DNA of 57,434 nucleotides from JBEICQ01 sp046297395. GTDB lineage: Bacteria; Bacteroidota; Bacteroidia; UBA4408. This document shows, piece after piece, positions 16,567 through 24,826 of this stretch (the first letter of the stretch is position 1; every line of letters starts with the position of its first letter). The stretch is taken from assembly GCA_046297395.1 (NCBI GenBank), contig JBKCNM010000003.1, positions 1 through 57,434 on the forward strand, written 5' to 3'. The position numbers and the translations under genes were made by a program. Below the pieces are notes generated by a model. That model worked only from the letters and a program-made list of their open reading frames with translations, was not told the origin of the DNA and did not search any database.

Positions 16567-17754
16567 ATGGCAAAAGAAAAATTCGACCGTTCCAAGCCGC
16601 ATGTTAACATTGGAACCATTGGTCACGTTGACCACGGAAAAACTACGCTTACCGCTGCAATTACCACTGTGCTTGCCGATAAAGGGCTTGCCGAAATCAG
16701 GGACTTTGCTTCTATCGACAATGCACCCGAAGAAAAAGAGCGCGGTATCACTATCAATACTTCACATGTGGAGTACCAAACAGCAAACCGCCACTATGCG
16801 CATGTTGACTGCCCCGGTCACGCTGACTATGTGAAAAACATGGTAACAGGTGCTGCCCAGATGGACGGCGCTATCCTCGTGGTTGCTGCCACAGACGGAC
16901 CCATGCCCCAAACGCGTGAGCACATCCTGCTTGCCCGTCAGGTAGGTGTTCCTAAAATCGTGGTTTTCATGAACAAGGTTGACATGGTTGACGATGTTGA
17001 ACTTCTTGATCTCGTTGAAATGGAAATCCGTGAGCTCCTGAGCTTCTATCAGTTTGATGGTGACAATACACCCATCATCCGTGGATCGGCTCTCGGTGGT
17101 CTGAACAAAGACGAAAAATGGGTTCCCAAAATCATGGAACTCATGGATGCAGTTGATACCTTCATTCCAATTCCTCCAAGGGATACCGACAAAGCATTTT
17201 TGATGCCTGTAGAGGATGTATTCTCTATCACAGGTCGCGGAACCGTTGCTACAGGAAGAATCGAAACCGGTGTAATCAACTCCGGAGACGAAGTGGAAAT
17301 CATCGGTATGCAGGACGAAAAGTTGAAGTCAGTTGTTACCGGTGTGGAAATGTTCCGCAAGCTCCTCGATCGTGGAGAAGCCGGAGACAATGTAGGTCTG
17401 CTCCTCCGTGGAATCGACAAGAAAGACATCCGTCGCGGAATGGTTATTGCCAAGCCCGGATCCATCACACCTCACAAATCTTTCAAGGCAGAGGTATATG
17501 TGTTGAAAAAAGAAGAAGGTGGTCGTCATACCCCATTCCACAACAAGTACAGGCCTCAGTTTTACCTTCGTACAACCGATGTAACCGGCGAAATCACACT
17601 TCCAGAAGGTCGTGACATGGTAATGCCCGGCGACAACCTCACCATTACTGTAGACCTCATCATGCCCGTAGCTATGGACAAAGGACTGAGGTTCGCTATC
17701 CGTGAAGGTGGCAGAACAGTAGGTGCCGGTCAGGTAACGGAAATTATCTCTTAA
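16567..17754 (+). CDS. tuf: Elongation factor Tu
   Basis: EF-Tu delivers aminoacyl-tRNA to the ribosomal A site as a GTPase. The 395-residue protein is complete: P-loop GHVDHGKTT, switch I with RGITIN, DCPGH in switch II, NKVD and the SA motif of the G domain, then beta-barrel domains 2 and 3 ending GAGQVTEIIS. It follows four tRNA genes and precedes tRNA-Trp and secE. The 131-base gap from the last tRNA has TATCTTTA but no full promoter match, so tuf is probably transcribed at least partly with the tRNAs. Confidence 0.99.
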   Translation: MAKEKFDRSKPHVNIGTIGHVDHGKTTLTAAITTVLADKGLAEIRDFASIDNAPEEKERGITINTSHVEYQTANRHYAHVDCPGHADYVKNMVTGAAQMDGAILVVAATDGPMPQTREHILLARQVGVPKIVVFMNKVDMVDDVELLDLVEMEIRELLSFYQFDGDNTPIIRGSALGGLNKDEKWVPKIMELMDAVDTFIPIPPRDTDKAFLMPVEDVFSITGRGTVATGRIETGVINSGDEVEIIGMQDEKLKSVVTGVEMFRKLLDRGEAGDNVGLLLRGIDKKDIRRGMVIAKPGSITPHKSFKAEVYVLKKEEGGRHTPFHNKYRPQFYLRTTDVTGEITLPEGRDMVMPGDNLTITVDLIMPVAMDKGLRFAIREGGRTVGAGQVTEIIS

Positions 17755-17776
17755 AGATAAAACCAAAACAAGCGCT

Positions 17777-17805
17777 AAAAGGTATCCCAAACCGGGATAC
17801 CTTTT
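17777..17805 (+). terminator. Hairpin terminator after tuf
   Basis: AAAAGGTATCCC and GGGATACCTTTT form a perfect 12-bp stem around a five-base loop. The T run is short (four), so termination may be partial. It separates tuf from the tRNA-Trp-secE unit. Confidence 0.65.
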
Positions 17806-17840
17806 GCCCTATACAAAAAGGAAAGATTTTAACCACATGA

Positions 17841-17914
17841 ACGGGTGTAGTTCAAGGGTAGAATAGCGGTCTCCAAAACCGTTGATGGGAGTTCGAATCT
17901 CTCCACCCGTGCCA
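17841..17914 (+). tRNA. tRNA-Trp (anticodon CCA)
   Basis: Cloverleaf with acceptor ACGGGTG/CACCCGT, anticodon loop CTCCAAA closed by CGGT/ACCG, T arm around GAGTTCGAATCTC, discriminator G and an encoded CCA. It lies between tuf and secE, a common bacterial arrangement. Confidence 0.97.
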
Positions 17915-17926
17915 ACGATAAACACA

Positions 17927-18124
17927 ATGATTGAGAAAATAAAAACATACTTTGAAGAGACCTACCACGAACTGGTAGAAAAGGTTTCATGGCCTACCTG
18001 GGCGGAGTTGCAAGGCAGCGCCGTGGTAGTAATGGTAGCGAGCCTCATCATCGCAGTGATGATTCTTGCCATGGACTCAAGCTTCAAGTTCATCATGGAA
18101 AACCTTTACAAACTGGCAAGTTGA
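17927..18124 (+). CDS. secE: Protein translocase subunit SecE
   Basis: SecE clamps SecY in the protein-conducting channel. The 65-residue protein is the short single-span form: an amphipathic helix (IKTYFEETYHELVEKVSWPTWAEL, with the conserved KVSWPT) and one membrane segment (SAVVVMVASLIIAVMILAM). The ATG at 17927 is chosen because the in-frame start at 17882 lies inside the tRNA-Trp gene. The TGA stop shares its A with the ATG of nusG, implying coupled translation. Confidence 0.95.
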   Translation: MIEKIKTYFEETYHELVEKVSWPTWAELQGSAVVVMVASLIIAVMILAMDSSFKFIMENLYKLAS

Positions 18125-18687
18125 TGACAGTCATGAGCGATCAGCAGGTAAAAAAATGGTATGTCGTAAGGGCTATCAGCGGCAAGGAGAAAAAGGTCAA
18201 GCAGCAAATAGAGCTCGAAGTTTCCCGTGTGGGCATGTCGGGCCTTATCTCACAAGTACTGATTCCCACTGAAAAGATTTTCCAGATTAAAAACGGAAAA
18301 AAAATCAGTAAGGAGCGTACTTTCTTTCCCGGTTACATCCTCGTAGAGGCCGCCCTGGTGGGAGAACTCGTGCATACTATCAAAAATATCAATGGTGTAA
18401 TAGGATTCCTGGGAGATAAAAACGGAGATCCAACGCCACTCAGGATACAAGAGGTAAATCGTATTCTCGGGAAAGTTGATCAGTTGGCAGAACAGGACCA
18501 GGAATACAGCCATCCTTTTGTGGTGGGTGAACATGTGAAGGTAATCGATGGTCCTTTCAATAGTTTTAGTGGAATCATTGAAGAACTCAATGAAGAAAAG
18601 AAAAAGCTCAAAGTAATGGTGAAAATTTTCGGCAGAAAAACTCCATTGGAATTGGGTTCTCTGCAAGTCGAAAAAGAGATTGGATAA
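18124..18687 (+). CDS. nusG: Transcription termination/antitermination protein NusG
   Basis: NusG binds RNA polymerase and couples transcription to ribosomes or Rho. The 187-residue protein has the NGN domain (KKWYVVRAISGKEKKV, ERTFFPGYILVE, the GVIGFLG segment) and the C-terminal KOW domain (VGEHVKVIDGPFNSFSG to the end). The start at 18124 overlaps the secE stop by one base; ATG at 18133 (MSDQQVKKWY) is an equally reasonable start. It heads the ribosomal protein L11-L1-L10-L12 and rpoBC genes, with a 89-base gap before rplK. Confidence 0.97.
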   Translation: MTVMSDQQVKKWYVVRAISGKEKKVKQQIELEVSRVGMSGLISQVLIPTEKIFQIKNGKKISKERTFFPGYILVEAALVGELVHTIKNINGVIGFLGDKNGDPTPLRIQEVNRILGKVDQLAEQDQEYSHPFVVGEHVKVIDGPFNSFSGIIEELNEEKKKLKVMVKIFGRKTPLELGSLQVEKEIG

Positions 18688-18776
18688 GGAACCCAAAGTT
18701 CTGATGCAACCGAAATTGCTTCCAACACTTATTTCGGTAGAATCAAGGGCAACTTTTCAATATATAAACAAACAAC

Positions 18777-19226
18777 ATGGCAAAAGAAATCACAGGATTC
18801 GTTAAACTACAGGTTAAAGGTGGCGCTGCCAACCCTTCACCTCCGATCGGACCCGCACTGGGTTCAAAAGGGGTGAACATCATGGAGTTCTGTAAGCAAT
18901 TCAATGCCCGCACCCAGGAACTGGCCGGTAAAATTCTTCCGGTTATTATCACGGTTTATTCTGATAAGTCATTCGAATTTATCATTAAGAAACCACCTGT
19001 GGCTGTGTCCTTGCTGGAAGCTGCAAAGATTAAGTCGGGATCGGCTGAATCAAATCGGAAAAAAGCAGGACAGGTATCATGGGATCAGGTGCGTACCATC
19101 GCTGAGGAAAAAATGGTTGACATGAACTGTTTTACCATTGAATCAGCGATGAGCATGGTTGCCGGAACAGCACGAAGCATGGGATTGGCCATCACAGGCG
19201 AATCACCAATTAAACCTAAAATGTAA
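18777..19226 (+). CDS. rplK: 50S ribosomal protein L11
   Basis: L11 forms part of the GTPase-associated centre with L10 and L12 and binds 23S rRNA helices 43-44. The 149-residue protein has the N-terminal GFVKLQVKGGAANPSPPIGPALGSKGVN-type segment (proline-rich PSPPIGP) and the C-terminal rRNA-binding domain ending ARSMGLAITGE. The stop is followed five bases later by rplA, indicating one operon. Confidence 0.98.
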   Translation: MAKEITGFVKLQVKGGAANPSPPIGPALGSKGVNIMEFCKQFNARTQELAGKILPVIITVYSDKSFEFIIKKPPVAVSLLEAAKIKSGSAESNRKKAGQVSWDQVRTIAEEKMVDMNCFTIESAMSMVAGTARSMGLAITGESPIKPKM

Positions 19227-19231
19227 GCAAT

Positions 19232-19921
19232 ATGGCAAAAATCAGCAAAAAAAGAAAAGCTTCGCTTGCCAGGATTGATCAAAACAAGACCTACTCCCTG
19301 CAGGAAGCCTCAAAGTTGGTGAAGGAAATAAGCACCACCCGCTTTGATGCATCTGTTGACCTGGCAGTACGCCTGGGCGTGGATCCCCGTAAAGCCAATC
19401 AAATGGTCAGGGGAACCGTAACCCTTCCTCACGGAACCGGTAAGACGGTGCGTGTACTGGCATTGGTTACTCCCGACAAAGAAGCAGAAGCAAAGGAAGC
19501 AGGCGCCGATTTTGTTGGACTCGATGAGTTCATCAACAAAATCAAAGGCGGCTGGACCGATGTGGATGTAATTATCACCGTTCCTGCTGCCATGGGCAAA
19601 GTAGGTGCACTGGGTAAAATCCTCGGTCCCCGCGGACTGATGCCAAATCCCAAAACCGGCACCGTTACCATGGAAGTGGGCAAAGCCGTGAAAGAAGTGA
19701 AAGCCGGTAAAATCGACTTCAAAGTTGACAAAGCCGGAATCATTCATTCTTCGGTTGGAAAAGTATCCTTCGACGACAAAAAGATCGCAGAAAATGCCTC
19801 GGAACTTATCAATACCATTGTTAAGCTCAAGCCCTCGGCTGCCAAAGGCACTTATGTGAAAAGCATCTCTATGTCGAGCACAATGAGTCCGGGTATCATG
19901 GTAGACACACGCGTAGAATAA
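19232..19921 (+). CDS. rplA: 50S ribosomal protein L1
   Basis: L1 builds the mobile stalk at the ribosomal E site and often represses its own operon. The 229-residue protein shows the typical FDASVDLAVRLGVDPRKANQ-like start of domain I, the KILGPRGLMPNPKTGTVT signature, and the C-terminal GTYVKSISMSSTMSPG. It lies between rplK and rplJ with short gaps of 5 and 22 bases. Confidence 0.98.
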   Translation: MAKISKKRKASLARIDQNKTYSLQEASKLVKEISTTRFDASVDLAVRLGVDPRKANQMVRGTVTLPHGTGKTVRVLALVTPDKEAEAKEAGADFVGLDEFINKIKGGWTDVDVIITVPAAMGKVGALGKILGPRGLMPNPKTGTVTMEVGKAVKEVKAGKIDFKVDKAGIIHSSVGKVSFDDKKIAENASELINTIVKLKPSAAKGTYVKSISMSSTMSPGIMVDTRVE

Positions 19922-19943
19922 TCACCTGTCACAAACAAGCACT

Positions 19944-20465
19944 ATGACAAGAGAAGAAAAAAACAAAGCCATCGACGCGTTGGTAGAACAACTGAATAAC
20001 ACAGCTCATTTCTACCTCACCGACACCTCGAGCCTCACCGTTGAAAAAACCAATCAGTTAAGGCGTAAATGCTTCGAAAATTCTATTTCCTTGCAGGTGG
20101 TAAAAAACACCCTGCTCGAGAAGGCCATGGAAAAAACCGGCAAGAATTACGAAGGATTGAACACTTGCCTGAAAGGCACTACAGCAGTGATGTTCTGCGA
20201 AACAGCTAACACTCCGGCAAAGCTGATCAAAGAATTCAGAAAAACAAACGAAAAGCCTGTGCTGAAGGGCGCATTTGTTGAAGAGTCCGTTTATATCGGC
20301 GATAACATGGTTGATACACTCGCAACCATCAAGTCGAAAAATGAACTCATCGGCGATATCATTGCCCTGCTTCAGTCACCCGCCAAAAATGTGGTTTCAG
20401 CCCTTTCATCGGGAGGAAACAAATTGGCAGGCATCGTGAAAACACTTTCTGAAAAACCGGAATAA
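19944..20465 (+). CDS. rplJ: 50S ribosomal protein L10
   Basis: L10 anchors the L12 dimers on the 50S stalk. The 173-residue protein has the N-terminal rRNA-binding fold (MTREEKNKAIDALVEQLNN, FYLTDTSSLTVEKTNQLRRKC, VVKNTLLEKAM) and a C-terminal helix that binds L12. The gap to rplA is only 22 bases, leaving no room for an E. coli-like L10 leader, so any autoregulation must use another site. Confidence 0.97.
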   Translation: MTREEKNKAIDALVEQLNNTAHFYLTDTSSLTVEKTNQLRRKCFENSISLQVVKNTLLEKAMEKTGKNYEGLNTCLKGTTAVMFCETANTPAKLIKEFRKTNEKPVLKGAFVEESVYIGDNMVDTLATIKSKNELIGDIIALLQSPAKNVVSALSSGGNKLAGIVKTLSEKPE

Positions 20466-20509
20466 CAAACAACAATTCAACAAAGAAAAACAACTCAAAA
20501 ACAAATACA

Positions 20510-20884
20510 ATGGCAGACTTAAAAGCTTTTGCTGAACAACTGGTAAACCTCACTGTAAAAGAGGTAAACGAACTTGCTCAAATCCTCAAGGATGAGTATG
20601 GTATTGAACCCGCTGCGGCAGCAGTGGCTGTGGCCGCCGGACCCGGTGGAGGTGCACCTGCAGCAGCAGAACAAACCGCGTTTGATGTAATCCTCAAAAG
20701 TGGCGGTGCCAACAAACTCGCAGTGGTTAAACTTGTGAAGGACCTCACCGGTCTTGGTTTGAAAGAAGCCAAGGACCTCGTTGACGGTGCTCCACAAACC
20801 ATCAAGGAAGGAATCGCGAAGGAAGAGGCCGAACAACTCAAAGCCCAGCTTACTGAAGCCGGCGCTGAAGTTGAGGTTAAATAA
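20510..20884 (+). CDS. rplL: 50S ribosomal protein L7/L12
   Basis: L12 is the multi-copy stalk protein that recruits translation factors. The 124-residue protein has the N-terminal dimerisation helices (FAEQLVNLTVKEVNELAQIL), an Ala/Gly-rich hinge (AAAVAVAAGPGGGAPAAA) and the C-terminal factor-binding domain with KLAVVKLVKDLTGLGLKEAKDLV. A strong hairpin follows before rpoB. Confidence 0.98.
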   Translation: MADLKAFAEQLVNLTVKEVNELAQILKDEYGIEPAAAAVAVAAGPGGGAPAAAEQTAFDVILKSGGANKLAVVKLVKDLTGLGLKEAKDLVDGAPQTIKEGIAKEEAEQLKAQLTEAGAEVEVK

Positions 20885-20908
20885 GCCTCGGCCCACAGGC
20901 CTGTACAG

Positions 20909-20945
20909 CAGGTTTGGCCCCAATTTAGGGGCTAAACCTGTTTGT
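20909..20945 (+). terminator. Attenuator-like hairpin between rplL and rpoB
   Basis: CAGGTTTGGCCCC and GGGGCTAAACCTG pair over 13 bp with one G-U, around a six-base loop, followed by TTTGT. It sits 24 bases past the rplL stop and 45 bases before the rpoB start. The weak T run suggests partial termination or RNA processing, which would lower rpoBC output relative to ribosomal proteins, as happens in the equivalent E. coli gap. Confidence 0.65.
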
Positions 20946-20989
20946 CATGAAAAGTAAACCGATTTCTTCACCTTTAACAAAACAACACC

Positions 20990-21268
20990 TTGGTTCAGCA
21001 AAAAAAAGCGGAGAGACTCAATTTCTCCACCATCAAAAATCAGGTTGCATATCCTGATTTCCTGGATAGTCAGTTGCAATCTTTCCAGGATTTTTTTCAA
21101 TTGGAAACCACACCGGAAAACCGTCAGAATGAAGGACTCTTCAAGGTTTTTGCGGAAAATGTCCCCATCTCGGATGCCAGACACACTTTCGTTCTGGAAG
21201 TCCTCGATTATTTTATTGATCCCCCCCGCTACACCATCGATGAGTGTATTGAGAGAGGATTGACTTAG
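20990..21268 (+). CDS. rpoB: RpoB N-terminal segment, ending at an in-frame TAG
   Basis: These 92 codons encode the normal start of the RNA polymerase beta subunit: RLNFSTIKNQ, YPDFLDSQLQSFQDFF, EGLFKVFAENVPISD, and IDPPRYTIDECIERGLT. The reading frame then meets TAG at 21266-21268 and continues without any shift into the rest of RpoB. The start must be the TTG at 20990, because an in-frame TAA lies at 20975-20977 and no ATG or GTG lies between. On its own this piece would be only part of the beta lobe/protrusion region and not functional. It is best read as the first part of one 1,269-codon rpoB gene. Confidence 0.9.
   Translation: MVQQKKAERLNFSTIKNQVAYPDFLDSQLQSFQDFFQLETTPENRQNEGLFKVFAENVPISDARHTFVLEVLDYFIDPPRYTIDECIERGLT
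21266..21268 (+). other. In-frame amber codon at a conserved tyrosine of rpoB
   Basis: Codon 93 of rpoB is TAG, between ERGLT and SVPLKAKLKL. E. coli RpoB has RGVTYSAPLRVKLRL at this place, so the expected residue is Tyr. TAT or TAC becomes TAG by one third-position change. The frame is otherwise uninterrupted on both sides. Confidence 0.95.
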
Positions 21269-21271
21269 TCT

Positions 21272-24200
21272 GTGCCGCTTAAAGCCAAATTGAAGCTTTA
21301 CTGCACCGATCCCGAGCACGAAGATTTTGAAACCATCATCCAGGATGTGTATCTCGGTACCATCCCTTACATGACGCCTAAAGGTACTTTCGTTATCAAT
21401 GGCGCCGAAAGAGTGATTGTTTCCCAATTGCACCGTTCACCCGGTGTGTTTTTCGGCCAAACCCGTCACGCAAACGGCACCAAACTTTACTCTGCCCGCG
21501 TCATTCCATTCAAAGGATCATGGATTGAATTTGCTACCGACATCAACAATGTGATGTATGCCTACATCGACCGTAAGAAAAAACTTCCGGTAACCACATT
21601 GTTGCGTGCTATCGGCTTTGAAAGCGACAAAGACATACTCGAAATATTTAACCTTGCCGATGAGTTCAAGGTGACCAAAACTGCTATTAAAAATGCAATA
21701 GGTCGCAAACTCGCAGCAAGGGTACTCAAAACCTGGGTTGAAGATTTTGTGGATGAAACTACTGGTGAGGTTGTATCCATTGAACGAAACGAGGTTTTGA
21801 TTGACCGCGAAACCATTCTTGAAAAAGAACACCTCGATGTCATCATCGACAATGATATTAAAACCATCATACTGAATAGGGAAGATGCAAGCATGGCAGA
21901 TTACGCCATCATCTATAACACCCTTCAGAAAGATCCTTCCAACTCTGAAAAAGAAGCTGTTGAACACATCTACCGCCAACTCCGGAATGCTGAACCACCG
22001 GACGAGGAAACAGCAAGAGGAATTATTGAAAAATTGTTTTTCTCTGACAAACGATACGACCTCGGGGAAGTTGGTCGCTACCGGATCAATAAAAAACTCG
22101 TTCGTAATACCCCTGATGATGTAAGGGTGCTTACCAAAGATGATATCATCGCCATCATTAAATACCTCATCGAACTGATTAATTCGAAAGCAGAAGTGGA
22201 TGATATCGATCACCTTAGTAACAGAAGGGTGAGAACTGTAGGTGAGCAATTGTATGCTCAGTTTGGTGTGGGGCTTTCTCGTATGGCGCGTACCATTCGT
22301 GAGCGAATGAATGTGCGCGACAACGAAGTATTTACACCAACCGATCTGATCAACGCCAAGACACTGTCATCTGTTATCAACTCCTTCTTTGGAACGAATC
22401 AGTTGTCTCAGTTCATGGACCAGACCAACCCACTTGCCGAAATCACACACAAGCGCAGGTTGTCTGCTCTCGGTCCCGGCGGTCTTTCCAGGGAGCGTGC
22501 AGGATTTGAAGTGCGGGATGTGCACTACACTCACTATGGAAGGCTTTGTACTATTGAAACACCCGAAGGACCAAACATCGGTTTGATTTCTTCTCTGTGT
22601 GTGTTTGCCAAAGTAAACAAGCTCGGTTTCATTGAAACACCCTATAAAAAAGTAAACAACGGAAAAGTAGATTCTCAGGGTGAAGTAATTTATCTATCGG
22701 CAGAACAGGAGACGAATCTTGTTATTGCGCAAGCCAATACGGAGATGGATCCTCATGGAAAAATCATTACCAACCGTGTAAAGGCGCGTGTAATGGGTGA
22801 CTTGCCGGTGGTTGAGCCCGATCGCGTAAACCTGATAGATGTTGCCCCCAACCAGATTTCATCTATTGCCGCCTCTCTTATTCCTTTCCTCGAGCACGAC
22901 GATGCAAACCGCGCCCTGATGGGTTCGAACATGCAGCGCCAGGCTGTTCCACTTCTCCGCCCTCAGGCGCCAATTGTAGGAACAGGTTTGGAAGGTCCTG
23001 TGGCCAGGGATTCAAGGGTGCTTATTAATGCCGAAAGAGACGGGGTTGTTGAATATGTGGATGCCAACCAGATTACCATCCGATATAATCGCAACGAGCA
23101 CGACAAACTCATCAGTTTTGATGATGATGTGAAGACATATAAACTCACCAAATTCCGCAAGACCAACCAAAGTACTTGTATCAACCTGAGGCCTATTGTG
23201 CGTAAAGGAGAGAAAGTAAACCGTGGCCAGGTGCTCTGCGAAGGATACGCAACCCAAAACGGTGAGCTGGCACTTGGAAGAAACCTGAAGGTAGCATTTA
23301 TGCCTTGGAAGGGATACAACTTTGAGGATGCTATCGTAATCTCTGAACGCGTAGCCCGGGAAGATATCTTCACCTCTCTGCACATTGACGAATATTCTTT
23401 GGAAGTGAGAGATACCAAAAGGGGAGTGGAAGAACTTACGGCCGATATCCCGAATGTAAGTGAAGAGGCTACCAAGGACCTTGATTCCAATGGTCTTATT
23501 CGCGTTGGTGCTGAAGTAAAAGAAGGAGATATCCTCATTGGAAAGATTACACCTAAGGGTGAAACCGATCCATCTCCGGAAGAGAAACTGCTGCGTGCCA
23601 TCTTTGGTGACAAAGCAGGAGATGTAAAAGATGCATCCCTTAAAGTTCCACCCAGTGTGAAAGGGGTAGTTATCGATACCAAGCTCTTCTCCCGTATCAT
23701 CAAAGAAAGAAAAACCAAAAACGAGGAAAAGGCCATTATGACCAGCCTCGACGATGAATACGGAAAAGAAAGTGCTGCGCTCAAGGACAAACTGATTGAA
23801 AAGCTGCTTGTGCTGCTGGAAGGCAAAGTATCCCAAGGCGTGAGCAACAATTTCAAGGAAATCCTTATCGCCAAAGGCGCCAAGTTCACTGCGAAAATTC
23901 TTTCCGGCATCGACTATTCAGTGGTTAATCCGGCTAAGTGGACAGCAGACAAGGATACCAACGAGGACATCAAGGTGTTGTTGCATAATTACAACATCAA
24001 GACCAATGATCTTCTTGGAAACTACAAGCGCAAAAAGTTTGCACTCACCGTTGGTGATGAACTGCCAACAGGAATTGTTCAACTTGCCAAAGTATATATT
24101 GCCAAGAAGCGTAAACTCAAGGTGGGTGATAAAATGGCCGGTCGTCACGGTAACAAAGGCATTGTTGCTAAAATTGTTCGCGATGAAGACATGCCATTCC

Positions 24201-24799
24201 TCGAAGACGGAACCCCTGTGGATATTGTACTGAATCCCCTGGGTGTGCCTTCAAGGATGAACCTGGGTCAGATTTATGAAACCGTGTTGGCTTGGGCAGG
24301 AGAGAAACTGGGTATGAAATTCGCCACACCCATTTTTGATGGTGCCACCATCGACCAGATTCACGAGTATACCGACAAGGCAGGTCTGCCTCGATTTGGC
24401 AGGACTTATCTGTACGATGGCGGAACCGGTGAAAAGTTTGATCAGCCTGCAACTGTAGGGATCATCTACATGCTCAAACTTGGTCACATGGTTGATGACA
24501 AGATGCATGCCAGGTCAATCGGTCCTTATTCACTGATTACTCAGCAGCCGCTTGGAGGTAAAGCACAATTTGGTGGTCAGCGCTTCGGAGAAATGGAAGT
24601 TTGGGCTCTCGAAGCATTCGGTGCTGCCAACATTCTGCAAGAAATCCTCACCATCAAATCTGACGATGTGGTTGGTCGTGCCAAGGCATACGAATCCATT
24701 GTGAAAGGTGAAAACCTTCCAACACCCGGCATTCCGGAATCATTCAATGTGTTGTTACACGAATTAAGGGGTCTTGCACTCGATATCAAACTGACTTAA
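21272..24799 (+). CDS. rpoB: DNA-directed RNA polymerase subunit beta (portion after the in-frame TAG)
   Basis: The beta subunit of the core RNA polymerase. This 1,175-residue stretch continues the frame that begins at 20990. It includes TFVINGAERVIVSQLHRSPGVFF, the rifampicin-pocket region FFGTNQLSQFMDQTNPLAEITHKRRLSALGPGGL-like segment (near 22390-22490), ANIG and GPNIGLI motifs, the NMQRQAVPLL segment, KVGDKMAGRHGNKG, and the C-terminal GGKAQFGGQRFGEMEVWALEA. The GTG at 21272 directly follows the TAG and one Ser codon; it has no visible ribosome-binding site and would yield a beta subunit missing its N-terminal 94 residues. With both parts the gene has 1,269 codons, the normal length in Bacteroidota. 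rpoC follows after 27 bases. Confidence 0.96.
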   Translation: MPLKAKLKLYCTDPEHEDFETIIQDVYLGTIPYMTPKGTFVINGAERVIVSQLHRSPGVFFGQTRHANGTKLYSARVIPFKGSWIEFATDINNVMYAYIDRKKKLPVTTLLRAIGFESDKDILEIFNLADEFKVTKTAIKNAIGRKLAARVLKTWVEDFVDETTGEVVSIERNEVLIDRETILEKEHLDVIIDNDIKTIILNREDASMADYAIIYNTLQKDPSNSEKEAVEHIYRQLRNAEPPDEETARGIIEKLFFSDKRYDLGEVGRYRINKKLVRNTPDDVRVLTKDDIIAIIKYLIELINSKAEVDDIDHLSNRRVRTVGEQLYAQFGVGLSRMARTIRERMNVRDNEVFTPTDLINAKTLSSVINSFFGTNQLSQFMDQTNPLAEITHKRRLSALGPGGLSRERAGFEVRDVHYTHYGRLCTIETPEGPNIGLISSLCVFAKVNKLGFIETPYKKVNNGKVDSQGEVIYLSAEQETNLVIAQANTEMDPHGKIITNRVKARVMGDLPVVEPDRVNLIDVAPNQISSIAASLIPFLEHDDANRALMGSNMQRQAVPLLRPQAPIVGTGLEGPVARDSRVLINAERDGVVEYVDANQITIRYNRNEHDKLISFDDDVKTYKLTKFRKTNQSTCINLRPIVRKGEKVNRGQVLCEGYATQNGELALGRNLKVAFMPWKGYNFEDAIVISERVAREDIFTSLHIDEYSLEVRDTKRGVEELTADIPNVSEEATKDLDSNGLIRVGAEVKEGDILIGKITPKGETDPSPEEKLLRAIFGDKAGDVKDASLKVPPSVKGVVIDTKLFSRIIKERKTKNEEKAIMTSLDDEYGKESAALKDKLIEKLLVLLEGKVSQGVSNNFKEILIAKGAKFTAKILSGIDYSVVNPAKWTADKDTNEDIKVLLHNYNIKTNDLLGNYKRKKFALTVGDELPTGIVQLAKVYIAKKRKLKVGDKMAGRHGNKGIVAKIVRDEDMPFLEDGTPVDIVLNPLGVPSRMNLGQIYETVLAWAGEKLGMKFATPIFDGATIDQIHEYTDKAGLPRFGRTYLYDGGTGEKFDQPATVGIIYMLKLGHMVDDKMHARSIGPYSLITQQPLGGKAQFGGQRFGEMEVWALEAFGAANILQEILTIKSDDVVGRAKAYESIVKGENLPTPGIPESFNVLLHELRGLALDIKLT

Positions 24800-24826
24800 T
24801 CATTCCATCATCCAGCAAACCAAAAA

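Noticed and set aside
20947..20990. ATG at 20947 as the rpoB start through a frameshift
   Set aside because: The frame from this ATG encodes an unrelated sequence. The conserved RpoB start RLNFSTIKNQ is in the other frame, and no shift is needed to reach it from 20990.
21272..21274. GTG as a genuine second start giving a split RpoB
   Set aside because: It lies one codon after the TAG, has no leader features, and would produce a beta subunit lacking conserved N-terminal structure. A single gene with a changed Tyr codon is simpler.
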